This document shows, one piece after another, positions 1 to 7,289 of a stretch of DNA of 11,087 nt (its first letter is position 1; every line of letters begins with the position of its first letter). The stretch is from positions 1-11,087 of the forward strand of contig JAJFJO010000379.1 in the NCBI GenBank assembly GCA_021774015.1, in the 5' to 3' direction. This DNA comes from Gammaproteobacteria bacterium (GTDB lineage Bacteria; Pseudomonadota; Gammaproteobacteria; Coxiellales; Coxiellaceae). Both the position numbers and the translations under genes were made by a program. The notes beneath the pieces were generated by a model that saw only the letters and a list, made by a program, of their open reading frames with translations, did not search any database and was not told where the DNA came from.

Positions 1-405
1 TTTCGACACACCACAATAAACACCAACCGCTTTACCCGATAGATTACTAGCACGATAACCAGCATCTTCTATTGCATGCCACACACATTCCAAAAAAATT
101 CGATGCTGTGGATCCAGGTAATCCGCTTCTTTTGGCAGCAAGCCAAAAAAAGCAGCATCAAACTTATCAATATCTGCAATCAAACCTGCATATTTCACAT
201 TGGTTTTACCTGGTTGCTTATTTGGGTCGCCATCATATTCCTGCCAATCCCAACGGTCAGAAGGAATTTCCTGAATACTACAATTGCCACTCAATAAGTT
301 CTTCCAATACTCGCTATAGTTAGCAGCACCTGGAAAACGACATGCCATGCCAATAATAGCAATATCGTTAGGATTATTTTTTATTTTTTTGTATCTTCTT
401 AACAT
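1..405 (-). CDS. Modular trans-AT polyketide synthase, N-terminal part (starts with a ketosynthase domain; runs off the window)
   Basis: This is the first 135 codons of a large PKS; the rest lies left of position 1. Translation from the ATG at 405-403 gives a short basic leader (MLRRYKKIKN). The conserved KS entry DIAIIGMACRFPG follows at residues 14-26, then RWDW (51-54), the DPQHR motif (98-102, followed by FLE) and GVYCGVS (128-134). These define the N-terminal portion of a type I KS; the catalytic Cys and both His lie outside the window. The ATG is one nucleotide past the TGA of the upstream ECH2 gene (TGA-A-ATG), which implies translational coupling and co-transcription with the beta-branching cassette. 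There is no loading module, A domain or obvious docking helix before the KS, so it either receives an acyl chain from another protein or is fed in trans. KS identity is certain. The full domain order, and which ACP is the branching site, cannot be seen here. Confidence 0.95.
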   Translation of the reverse strand, partial: MLRRYKKIKNNPNDIAIIGMACRFPGAANYSEYWKNLLSGNCSIQEIPSDRWDWQEYDGDPNKQPGKTNVKYAGLIADIDKFDAAFFGLLPKEADYLDPQHRIFLECVWHAIEDAGYRASNLSGKAVGVYCGVSK

Positions 406-406
406 T

Positions 407-1153
407 TCATTGTCCAAATAGTGCTTCTATGCGTTGCTTGACTTCTGGTTGAGCAAAACTAATTTCATGCAGCCTCAACTCTGCTTTGATAATATCAGGC
501 AGTGCTTTTTTAATTGGTTGGGTTAGGTGTGCTTTGAGAATCTTTAGTGAAATAATTGGCTTATCTGCCAATTGACGTGCCAGACTCATAGCATGAGGGA
601 TAACTTCTGCTTTCGGCAGTACCGGAATCGGCACCCCTCTTTTTTCCAATACACCACCGCGATAAGTATCTGCGGTATAAAGCAACTCTTGAGCAATCGT
701 TTCACCAAATTTTCTCGGTACCATATAGGTGGCACCCATGCCTGGGGTGAAGCCATATTTCATAAAATTAGTGCTATAGATAGCTTCTCTTGCCATAACT
801 AACAAGTCTGCATAACAGGCAAGAGCCAAACCGCCACCAATAGCATGACCTTGTATAGCGGCAATTGTCGGTACTTCACAGTCTAATAATAATCGATAAA
901 ACGCTAAGTCATCAAAACTAAGTTTGCCCGAAAAAATACTGAGCAATTCGTCTTGCGTGCCCCCACAGCAAAAATAATTATCATAACCATGCACCACAAC
1001 AACTTTTATGCTCGCATCTTGGGCTATCTCAGCAAAAACCCTATTCAACCCATCAATTAAATCACTCGAAAATGTATTGCGATGCATTTTATCTTGCATT
1101 TGTACAACTGCAATGCCTGGTTCAACCTGTTTCATTTCAACAACACTTTCCAT
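407..1153 (-). CDS. pksI: ECH2 crotonase-fold decarboxylase of the beta-branching cassette (PksI-like)
   Basis: Enoyl-CoA hydratase superfamily protein of 248 residues, the usual length for the PksI/ECH2 group. In this family it decarboxylates the ACP-bound glutaconyl-type intermediate made by ECH1, giving a beta-methyl-branched enoyl thioester. Family signatures are FCCGGTQDELL (61-71) and QGHAIGGG (101-108), which form the oxyanion hole, and STNFMKYGFTPGMGAT (127-142), which is very characteristic of PksI-type ECH2 rather than fatty-acid crotonases. The ATG at 1153-1151 is chosen over a GTG three nucleotides upstream. It sits two nucleotides after the ECH1 TAG and has a GGAGAG Shine-Dalgarno stretch just before it, inside the end of ECH1. 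The gene ends one nucleotide before the PKS start. Symbol follows the B. subtilis homologue. Function is assigned from family and context; product regiochemistry (alpha,beta or beta,gamma) is not readable here. Confidence 0.93.
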   Translation of the reverse strand: MESVVEMKQVEPGIAVVQMQDKMHRNTFSSDLIDGLNRVFAEIAQDASIKVVVVHGYDNYFCCGGTQDELLSIFSGKLSFDDLAFYRLLLDCEVPTIAAIQGHAIGGGLALACYADLLVMAREAIYSTNFMKYGFTPGMGATYMVPRKFGETIAQELLYTADTYRGGVLEKRGVPIPVLPKAEVIPHAMSLARQLADKPIISLKILKAHLTQPIKKALPDIIKAELRLHEISFAQPEVKQRIEALFGQ

Positions 1154-1155
1154 CA

Positions 1156-1938
1156 CTACTCTCCATTATCCCAAGGGAATCGTTTGTGCTTAACAAAATT
1201 TTCAATGTTGTTTTGTACTTGCCTACTTTTTGTTAAACGTGTAATTTCCTGCACAGCCAACTGCTCTTTCTGATCATCTACACCACTTAGTGGGCGAAAA
1301 TATTGTTTCATATCCTGGAGGGTTTGCACTTCTAACCGGCTTAAACGTAACAACAAACGGCGTAGAACATCATCGGGTTGTTCGCTTAGTTCATCAACTA
1401 GTTGAATACGGTAAGCTTCATCACCGTCAATGGCTTGTGTAGTCAATGTTAAACGATAAGCAGCTTGAAATCCTACGCGTCGAACTAAATATGGTAATAC
1501 ACAGCACGGGAGTAAACCCCACAAGGCTTCAGACAAACTAAATTGACTCGTCGGTGTGGCTATCACTAAATCACTCGCAGCTACCAAGCCCATCCCACCA
1601 GCCATCACTGTTCCTTCTACTTTTCCAATAACAATACGAGGTATAGTCGCAAAACGCCGCAATAAATGCATATAATCTTCTGATTTCATCGTGTCTACAC
1701 CATCTTGGTCAGCCACAGCATGGAAATCCATTCCCGTACAGAAAATTTCTTTTTGCCCCTGTAAAACAATAATCTTACAACTTTCATCAGCTTCGATAGC
1801 ATCTAGCAAGTGATGTAGCTCTCGTAATAACTCTTGATTAATACTGTTGCGTTCTGCTGCACGATCAATTGTCACCAAAATACTGTGCGGCAACTGATCA
1901 ATAGCAATACTATTATAATGACTTTGAATTAGCTCCAT
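1156..1938 (-). CDS. pksH: ECH1 crotonase-fold dehydratase of the beta-branching cassette (PksH-like)
   Basis: Crotonase-fold protein of 260 residues. In the family, ECH1 removes water from the 3-hydroxy-3-methylglutaryl-type ACP intermediate produced by the HMGS, giving the 3-methylglutaconyl-ACP that ECH2 then decarboxylates. Oxyanion-hole elements are visible at FCTGMDF (66-72) and GTVMAGGMG (109-117). The segment SEALWGLLPCCVLPYLVRRVG (135-155) is typical of PksH-type ECH1 and carries the Glu (137) at the usual crotonase acid/base position. The protein aligns only partly with ECH2 next door: it has CTGMDF where ECH2 has CCGGTQ, and this separates the two roles. The ATG at 1938-1936 lies inside the end of the HMGS gene (10-nt overlap), and the TAG is two nucleotides before the ECH2 ATG, so it is translated as part of one operon. 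Symbol follows the B. subtilis homologue. Confidence 0.93.
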   Translation of the reverse strand: MELIQSHYNSIAIDQLPHSILVTIDRAAERNSINQELLRELHHLLDAIEADESCKIIVLQGQKEIFCTGMDFHAVADQDGVDTMKSEDYMHLLRRFATIPRIVIGKVEGTVMAGGMGLVAASDLVIATPTSQFSLSEALWGLLPCCVLPYLVRRVGFQAAYRLTLTTQAIDGDEAYRIQLVDELSEQPDDVLRRLLLRLSRLEVQTLQDMKQYFRPLSGVDDQKEQLAVQEITRLTKSRQVQNNIENFVKHKRFPWDNGE

Positions 1939-3167
1939 TCATATTCTCGATAATAATCTTTGACTTCACGCAAGACTAACAAATTTTTCCCTTTAAACTG
2001 TTGGTCATAGATATCTTGAAATTGAGCAGTATCAACCACTTTGTTCTTCGCTCCAAACATCCATTCCATAGACAAATCTAAAAGGTGATCATAGGTCGTC
2101 ATGTCCAGTAAATAACGATTTGCAACCTTGGAAGCTATAGACATACTAGCCATCCGCTGGTTCGATACCGGACCAATCGTTCCACTGTAAAACTCAGAGC
2201 TACAACCAGAACCATAAGAGTACAGCCCTATTCGTTGCCGCTGTTGAAGTTGAACACTATCAAGCAAACTGCACAACGCCAGATACAATGAGGCGGAATA
2301 AACATTACCCACCTCCACACCATAGCGCAAACTAGGTTGAACACGCTGTTCAAAATCAATATCGGTTACTGCTGGGGGAGCTTGACAGACACTGCGCATT
2401 AACTTCCTATGCGCGCCCTTAACCATGCCACCAAACGGCGTATGAAATACAAGATGGCTGAAACTTTGCTGTAAATCTATGCCCTCAACACGATCGCAAT
2501 ACGCTTGATAGCTTGCTTCCATGCAATCCAGATATGACAATAATGATAAATCCGAATCCCCTGTTTCTAAATCAGGTTCTGGGCGGCATGTATCCATTAC
2601 TTCATAACCATAGTAGCCATTAGCGCCAAAATCCAGCTCTAACACTTGTGGATCTTCACCAACTATCATAGCCACTGCAGCAGTCCCTTGCGAAGGTTCT
2701 GCATAGGTATGCCTAGCGCCAGCACGAGCAATGTCAGTCGCTATTACCAATACCTTAGCGCCAGGTGAGACTTGTGAAGCAACAAAGTTCACTGCCATCT
2801 GCAAGGCAGCTGTTCCACTATAGCACGCTTGCTTGACTTCAAATAATCGACATTTATTATTTAGGCCACAGTGCTTATGGATGTAAGTACTCAAAGACTT
2901 GCCAAAATCTACTCCTGACTCACTGCCTGTAATTATCATTTCAATACGTTGTTTTTCTGTCTCAGACATTTGATCCAAAATAGGTTTCGCGGCATTCACT
3001 GCATTTGTGATTGGATCTTCACAGGGCACACCCACTGATTTGTGTTCCATCATTAGATTATCAAAGCGCTCAAGATCTAACTGTCTCGCTTTAAATAAAT
3101 CACGTATCGGTAATGCCGTTTGTCCGCAATAAGCGTTTAACCATTCAATTCCAACTTGTCCACTCAT
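1929..3167 (-). CDS. pksG: HMG-CoA synthase-like beta-branching enzyme (PksG-like)
   Basis: Protein of 412 residues, the normal size for polyketide HMG synthases. It joins the acetyl unit on the dedicated donor ACP to the beta-keto group of a PKS-bound chain by an aldol-type addition, starting beta-branch formation. Catalytic features of the HMGS family are all present: Glu83 in GSESGVDFGKS (81-91), the acyl-accepting Cys115 in KQACYSGTAALQMA (112-125), and His242 in VFHTPFGGMVKGAHRK (240-255). The GARHTYAEPSQGTAAVAMIV stretch (150-169) is also family-typical. Its neighbours, donor ACP, KS0, ECH1 and ECH2, rule out mevalonate metabolism. The ATG at 3167-3165 has the best Shine-Dalgarno in the window (TAGGAGG, about six nucleotides upstream). 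It follows KS0 after a 33-nt gap and overlaps ECH1 by 10 nt. This strong site suggests high synthesis of HMGS relative to its coupled neighbours, which is an inference. Confidence 0.95.
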   Translation of the reverse strand: MSGQVGIEWLNAYCGQTALPIRDLFKARQLDLERFDNLMMEHKSVGVPCEDPITNAVNAAKPILDQMSETEKQRIEMIITGSESGVDFGKSLSTYIHKHCGLNNKCRLFEVKQACYSGTAALQMAVNFVASQVSPGAKVLVIATDIARAGARHTYAEPSQGTAAVAMIVGEDPQVLELDFGANGYYGYEVMDTCRPEPDLETGDSDLSLLSYLDCMEASYQAYCDRVEGIDLQQSFSHLVFHTPFGGMVKGAHRKLMRSVCQAPPAVTDIDFEQRVQPSLRYGVEVGNVYSASLYLALCSLLDSVQLQQRQRIGLYSYGSGCSSEFYSGTIGPVSNQRMASMSIASKVANRYLLDMTTYDHLLDLSMEWMFGAKNKVVDTAQFQDIYDQQFKGKNLLVLREVKDYYREYEWS

Positions 3168-3200
3168 AGTATACCTCCTAGTTTTAATTTTAAAATTACC

Positions 3201-4469
3201 TTAATTTTTCTTCTGAATAATAATACTGCTATTAATCCCACCAAAACCATAAGCATTACTCAACGCATATTGGCAGTCCATAGCTAGGCTTGACTCCGCG
3301 ACAAAGCGCAAAGATGAACTAACCGGTGTAGTCAAATTCTTATTGCCATGAGCAAAACCTTGATTCAATTGCAGCAAGCTTGCTATTAATTCCACAACAC
3401 CTGCTGACCATAGGCAATGCCCTGTAATACTTTTAGTTGCATTTACCCAGGCTTGTGTAACAGAAAAAACAGCTTCCAATGCTTGTGCTTCTGCCTTATC
3501 CCCTTGTTGCGAGGAGGAGCCATGGGTATTGATGTAGCCAATATCATCAGGACATAAATTAGCTTCATTCAGTGCCTGATCCATAGCTTGAATTTCCGCA
3601 TCAACATTTGGGTGGGATGAACGATTGCCCGCCAAACACAATGCCATGCCCAACAATTCGCCTTGACTAGTTACATCACGTTTCTCAAGCGAAGCTCCAG
3701 ATTCCAACACCACACAAGCACTCGCTTGCCCGGGAATAAAACCTTCGTGTTCTACATCAAATGGACGACAAGCTCGAGCAGGTTGATCCGAAAATTTTCG
3801 TCCACCTAAAGCACCTAAACTATGAAAAGCCTGTAGTTGTAACGGCGACAAATCCGCCATCACGCCAACTACCAAACAAGCATCAACTAACCCCTGCTGT
3901 ATCCAGCGTGCACCTTGAATAATGCCAGCTTGCCCACTAGCAGATGCTGCACCGACCGTAATGCCAGGCCCATGAATACCCAACAGTTCACTCAATAGAC
4001 CCACTTGATCACTATCCATAAAGTGTAGTGCATAGCTTGGCATTAAAAAATCGCTATTAGGATAATGCTCACTGTATTGTTGATACTGATAGTGGCTCGT
4101 GGTGTTATTACCACAAATGATTAAACCAATACGTGTTGAATCAATCGTTGTTTGGGTTGCTAGCCCCGCAGCATACCAAGCTTCAAGCGCAGCTATCACA
4201 GAAGTTTGTATTGTCAGTGGATAACGCCGAGCTAGTCGATAAGCCCGCTCACAGACGTCATCAGGCAACTCACACTTTAATAAAGCCGCGTGAAAATCAA
4301 AACTTGGTAACTCTGCCAAAACAACAGGAAAAGATAATTGCGAGCACTGTTCACTACGCTGAAAAGAAGTTAATCCGCTAAACAGTGCTTGATTAAAGGC
4401 ATCAACACCTTGACCAACCGCGCTTAAGATACCACTACCACTGATATTAACACTAACATTATGCAGCAT
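3201..4469 (-). CDS. pksF: Decarboxylating ketosynthase (KS0, Cys-to-Ser) of the beta-branching cassette (PksF-like)
   Basis: Free-standing ketosynthase of 422 residues. The family decarboxylates malonyl on the cassette ACP to acetyl-ACP, the donor for HMGS. The nucleophile site reads TVGAASASGQAG (171-182). Aligned with FabF-type KSs, the catalytic Cys is replaced by Ser176, which abolishes condensation but leaves the decarboxylating pair, His316 in NTHGSSSQQGD (314-324) and His351 in KSITGHCLWSAG (346-357). The C-terminal SNAYGFGGINSS (404-415) is standard for KSs. An upstream in-frame TTG (4487) would overlap the ACP gene by 17 nt. The ATG at 4469-4467 is preferred because it lies one nucleotide beyond the ACP stop and starts the KS fold at the usual distance (NISGSGILSAVG). 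The protein acts with the donor ACP and HMGS directly beside it. Symbol follows the B. subtilis homologue. Confidence 0.93.
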   Translation of the reverse strand: MLHNVSVNISGSGILSAVGQGVDAFNQALFSGLTSFQRSEQCSQLSFPVVLAELPSFDFHAALLKCELPDDVCERAYRLARRYPLTIQTSVIAALEAWYAAGLATQTTIDSTRIGLIICGNNTTSHYQYQQYSEHYPNSDFLMPSYALHFMDSDQVGLLSELLGIHGPGITVGAASASGQAGIIQGARWIQQGLVDACLVVGVMADLSPLQLQAFHSLGALGGRKFSDQPARACRPFDVEHEGFIPGQASACVVLESGASLEKRDVTSQGELLGMALCLAGNRSSHPNVDAEIQAMDQALNEANLCPDDIGYINTHGSSSQQGDKAEAQALEAVFSVTQAWVNATKSITGHCLWSAGVVELIASLLQLNQGFAHGNKNLTTPVSSSLRFVAESSLAMDCQYALSNAYGFGGINSSIIIQKKN

Positions 4470-4470
4470 T

Positions 4471-4710
4471 TTAAACGTGACTCGCAAATATATCGGCTAA
4501 TTCGCCTAGATTCTTTGCTTTGCCAAACTCCATCATCGGTATTTTCAACTTCATTGCAGCCATCATCATCATTAGAATTTCTGCACGATCAATAGAATTT
4601 GCACCTAACTCTTTTAAGCTATCGTCGCGAGTCAACCCACGCGCTTCCCACTCAGGGAAGAGACCATAAATTTGTTGGCTTAATAAATGAAAAACTGTTG
4701 CAGATTGCAT
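4471..4710 (-). CDS. acpK: Discrete donor acyl carrier protein of the beta-branching cassette (AcpK-like)
   Basis: A complete 79-residue ACP. Ser39 in LGANSIDRAEIL (35-46) is the phosphopantetheine attachment site; the GANSIDR form is typical of the stand-alone ACPs of HMGS cassettes (AcpK group) rather than fatty-acid ACPs (usually DSLD). The protein is loaded with malonyl by a trans-AT, decarboxylated to acetyl by KS0, and then delivers acetyl to HMGS. Helix II just after the Ser is unusually rich in Met (47-50 and 53, with 59-60 further on), encoded partly by four consecutive ATG codons. The start at 4710-4708 has a good AGGAG site about six nucleotides upstream. It follows the oxygenase gene after a 45-nt gap, the largest inside this operon, and is one nucleotide from the KS0 ATG. 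No phosphopantetheinyl transferase gene is present in the window. Confidence 0.95.
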   Translation of the reverse strand: MQSATVFHLLSQQIYGLFPEWEARGLTRDDSLKELGANSIDRAEILMMMMAAMKLKIPMMEFGKAKNLGELADIFASHV

Positions 4711-4755
4711 AAATACTCCTGTAGTTATTTTTGTTAAACTCTTTTGTCCTATCTA

Positions 4756-5514
4756 TTACCGCACCCAATCAAAAAAACGTGTTGGTTCTGTGCCGTAGCG
4801 CTGTTTAGTTTCATCACTAACTTGTTCTTGTTGAGAACCGCCGCTAAAACCAAATGACTCTTTATCTTGCTGCAATCGAAGTTTTAATTGCTCTCCTTCC
4901 AATGCCTGCATATCAGCGCGATTTTTTTCCGGGCGATAAAAGTCAATAATCAAGATAGTCCGCTCTTGCTCAGATAAATTCCAGGCTTGGTGAGGATTTA
5001 GCGTATCGAATACAAAAATTTTACCCTGCTTCCACTTAACAACTGTATCACTGACGCGTAGACCAAGATCCCCAGTCGGTATTGTCAAGCCCAGGTGAGC
5101 ACGATACATATAGGGGTCATCATTGAAATGTAGTGTAAAACGAGCACTCGGTTTCATTGATGAAAAATACACACTAATCAGCCCCAACTCTTCTTTAATC
5201 GACTGCAAAAATGCCATCGTTTCTGCAATCTCAGGCATTGCTAGAGTTTCGCTGAAAGATTGTTGTATTTGTGGCAACTGCTCATCAGTCCAATCTGGGT
5301 GACGAAACCCTAGCGCTATCATTTCTGGAATTGTTTTTCCGTGTAAAAAATAACTAAAACCACGCACTTGCCCTATAATAGATTTGTTTGAGGTATGCGC
5401 ACCTAGCTTGAAATGCTTGCGCAACACATCAAAATCCCTCTGAAAATCTTGCCAACGTGCTTCAAAAGCAGCTAATAGAGGAAATTCGTCAATAACACCA
5501 ATATAATTTCTCAT
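4756..5514 (-). CDS. Aspartyl/asparaginyl beta-hydroxylase-family 2-oxoglutarate/Fe(II) oxygenase
   Basis: Protein of 252 residues whose middle is the beta-hydroxylase jelly-roll (PF05118 type). It probably hydroxylates a carrier-bound or free intermediate using Fe(II), 2-oxoglutarate and O2. Visible landmarks are LHFNDDPYMYRAHLGLTIP (128-146) and the segment from GKIFVFDT to NPHQAW (164-178), then ERTILIIDFYRP (184-195). By comparison with mammalian AspH these give iron ligands His129 and His175, the R138/H140 pair, and Arg185 as the 2-oxoglutarate-binding residue. The position that is Asp in many 2OG enzymes is Asn131, with Asp132 next to it. The N-terminal 115 and C-terminal 55 residues have no domain I recognise. 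The ATG at 5514-5512 overlaps the enoyl-reductase TGA (ATGA), so it is preferred over an upstream TTG. It is not part of the standard HMGS cassette. Substrate is unknown: a polyketide chain, an extender or starter, or an incorporated amino acid are all possible. Confidence 0.85.
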   Translation of the reverse strand: MRNYIGVIDEFPLLAAFEARWQDFQRDFDVLRKHFKLGAHTSNKSIIGQVRGFSYFLHGKTIPEMIALGFRHPDWTDEQLPQIQQSFSETLAMPEIAETMAFLQSIKEELGLISVYFSSMKPSARFTLHFNDDPYMYRAHLGLTIPTGDLGLRVSDTVVKWKQGKIFVFDTLNPHQAWNLSEQERTILIIDFYRPEKNRADMQALEGEQLKLRLQQDKESFGFSGGSQQEQVSDETKQRYGTEPTRFFDWVR

Positions 5515-6908
5515 GAATTTATTCTCTCTTCTGTCATATTTATCTCCCAATGAGAAAAACGCTCAGCGAATAAATCTGCCGCACCCTGCATAAGTTTATT
5601 TGCCATATCATCCACATGACGGTTACGCCAATCAACCAGTGTCGTGTCTTTGACCCATTGGTTAAAGGCGCCGAGGGCCGGACCAGTATGTATTTGGTAA
5701 TCTACTTTCGACCCACCCCCATCACGAGTTAGGCGCCCACTGTAAATAAAATACCAGCGGAAAATCAATGCCATTTTCCGTTTCGGATTTGCTTCGGCTT
5801 TGCTCACCATGTCTGGCTGAGTCTTCATATAATAAGCTTTGGTTTCTTGCCATACCACGTCAAAACTACGTTTGAAATATTTTTCTTGAATTTGCTGGCA
5901 CGTCTTTTCATCAATAACGTCTAAACTATCAAATTGTTTGTATAAGTCGTAAAGCTTATTAGCTCGCGCAGGGAAAAAAACACCTTTACGCAGCACTTGA
6001 ACTTTAGCACCTAACTCAAACATATCACCTGCAGGTGCGTAACCTGTATCTTGTATATTCATATTTTGCAGCATGTCTTTGACTTCATCACTCATATCAG
6101 CTTCTATACTGCATTGATTAATAGAACCCGTTAGAATAAAATCTGCACCCATTATAAATGCTGCAGCTGCAGCCTCCGGGGTACCTATCCCGCCTGCTGC
6201 ACCAATATGTATCGGGTCTTCATAGCGAAAACGCGCCTGTAATTCATCACGTAAACGTAATATAGTAGGTGTCAAGACATAAGCCACACCTTGGTCCGTG
6301 TGGCCTCCCGAATCAGATTCAACACAAAGCTCATGTGCAACGGGGATATAAGGCGCCAAGGATGCTTCTTCTCGTGTTAATTTATTAGATGCAAGCAGTT
6401 GATTAACCAGCTCATCTGGAGGCGGTGACATAAAGTTACTAGCCACTTCAGGCCGTGACACCTTACCAATAATACGATTAGGAATTGTTATCTTGCCCTG
6501 GGAATTGCGCGACACGCCATGTAAACGATAACGTACCAAAGCCGGTGTGATTTGCATAAAAGCAGCTGCTTCTAAATAGCGCACACCTTTACTTAAAAAT
6601 AATTCAACTTGCGCCAACTCAATATCTGCCCTATCTACTTGACACAAAAGATTCATACCATAGGCTTGATGAGCAAGCAGTTGTGATTGAATGTGGTCAA
6701 TAGCCTCCTCTATGGCTTGAAGTGATAAACCACCTGTCCCAAAAAAACCTAACAAACCAGCTCTTGCCATTCTCAAGACAAGCTCCGCAGATGCGATACC
6801 CTTATACATTGAACCAGCAATATATGGCGCAGACAATCCATAAGATTGACGAAAACTACGACTACCTAAATCACTAATGCCTACCACAGATGTACGTTCC
6901 TTGCTCAT
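5511..6908 (-). CDS. PfaD-family FMN-dependent trans-acting enoyl reductase (ER part of PksE/BaeE; PedB-like)
   Basis: Stand-alone TIM-barrel flavoprotein of 465 residues. In trans-AT PKS and PUFA synthase systems this family reduces enoyl-ACP intermediates in trans. Motifs are APYIAGSMYKGIASAELV (27-44), GLLGFFGTGGL (51-61), ESDSGGHTD (197-205), GAAGGIGTPEAAAAAF (236-251) and LTGSINQ (259-265), which make up the FMN- and phosphate-binding barrel. The PfaD-specific C-terminal half includes QIHTGPALGAFNQWV (residues about 411-425). In B. subtilis PksE and BaeE this domain is fused to an acyltransferase; here it stands alone, as in PfaD and PedB. The ATG at 6908-6906 is chosen over a TTG one codon upstream, and no strong Shine-Dalgarno precedes either. 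It is the first gene of the leftward operon after a 380-nt spacer and overlaps the oxygenase gene by four nucleotides. Confidence 0.93.
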   Translation of the reverse strand: MSKERTSVVGISDLGSRSFRQSYGLSAPYIAGSMYKGIASAELVLRMARAGLLGFFGTGGLSLQAIEEAIDHIQSQLLAHQAYGMNLLCQVDRADIELAQVELFLSKGVRYLEAAAFMQITPALVRYRLHGVSRNSQGKITIPNRIIGKVSRPEVASNFMSPPPDELVNQLLASNKLTREEASLAPYIPVAHELCVESDSGGHTDQGVAYVLTPTILRLRDELQARFRYEDPIHIGAAGGIGTPEAAAAAFIMGADFILTGSINQCSIEADMSDEVKDMLQNMNIQDTGYAPAGDMFELGAKVQVLRKGVFFPARANKLYDLYKQFDSLDVIDEKTCQQIQEKYFKRSFDVVWQETKAYYMKTQPDMVSKAEANPKRKMALIFRWYFIYSGRLTRDGGGSKVDYQIHTGPALGAFNQWVKDTTLVDWRNRHVDDMANKLMQGAADLFAERFSHWEINMTEERINS

Positions 6909-7289
6909 CAATTACAGCGAAAATATACTTATCACACTTAATTTAATCGTAAAAATCACCAAACCAGCCTGAAAACCCAATCAAAATTTTCGCTTGAAAT
7001 AACACAAAGTCTATTTTGATCAATAATTTTTATGCAAATTTTAAATGTATAAAGTCCAGGGTGAAAATTCTAACTTAGAAAATTTTAAAATCCAACTTGA
7101 AATTAAAACTTTCGTATTTGAACTCTATAAAGCAGAAGAACCTGAAAAACAACACCTAAAATCAGTAAAAAAAGCGGTTAAAAATAGGCCTTGGGTTGGT
7201 ATAGTGCAATTGACGCCCTCACATTCACCCTATTTCCATTAACCTTGAGACCAAATTAGGTCAACTTAATGTAATCGATATTAAAAAAA
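6909..7289. other. 380-nt AT-rich spacer between the enoyl reductase and acyl hydrolase genes
   Basis: No convincing gene is seen. The only plus-strand frame (7045-7242, 65 codons) has no ribosome site, no recognisable domain and an AT-driven Lys/Glu-rich composition. The spacer must carry any promoter used by the leftward operon that begins at 6908. The best minus-strand candidate is TTTTCA at 6975-6970, an 18-nt gap, and TACGAT at 6951-6946 (4/6 matches in each box), about 37 nt before the ATG; this is weak. An imperfect inverted repeat, CATTAA...GACC-aaatta-GGTC...TTAATG, spans 7237-7271 just downstream of the acyl hydrolase stop. It lacks a following T-run, so it is not a canonical intrinsic terminator. 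Confidence 0.6.

Noticed and set aside
4470..4487. TTG start extending KS0 by six residues
   Set aside because: It would overlap the ACP gene by 17 nt, while an ATG lies one nucleotide after the ACP stop with the KS fold beginning at the normal distance.
5515..5550. TTG start extending the oxygenase by twelve residues
   Set aside because: The added residues lie inside the enoyl reductase gene, and the ATGA overlap at 5514-5511 gives a simpler coupled start.
7045..7242. A 65-codon plus-strand frame in the spacer as a small gene
   Set aside because: It has no ribosome site and no recognisable domain, and its Lys/Glu-rich content is what AT-rich DNA gives by chance.
7237..7271. Imperfect inverted repeat as an intrinsic terminator of the acyl hydrolase gene
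   Set aside because: The stem is interrupted and no T-run follows on the minus strand.
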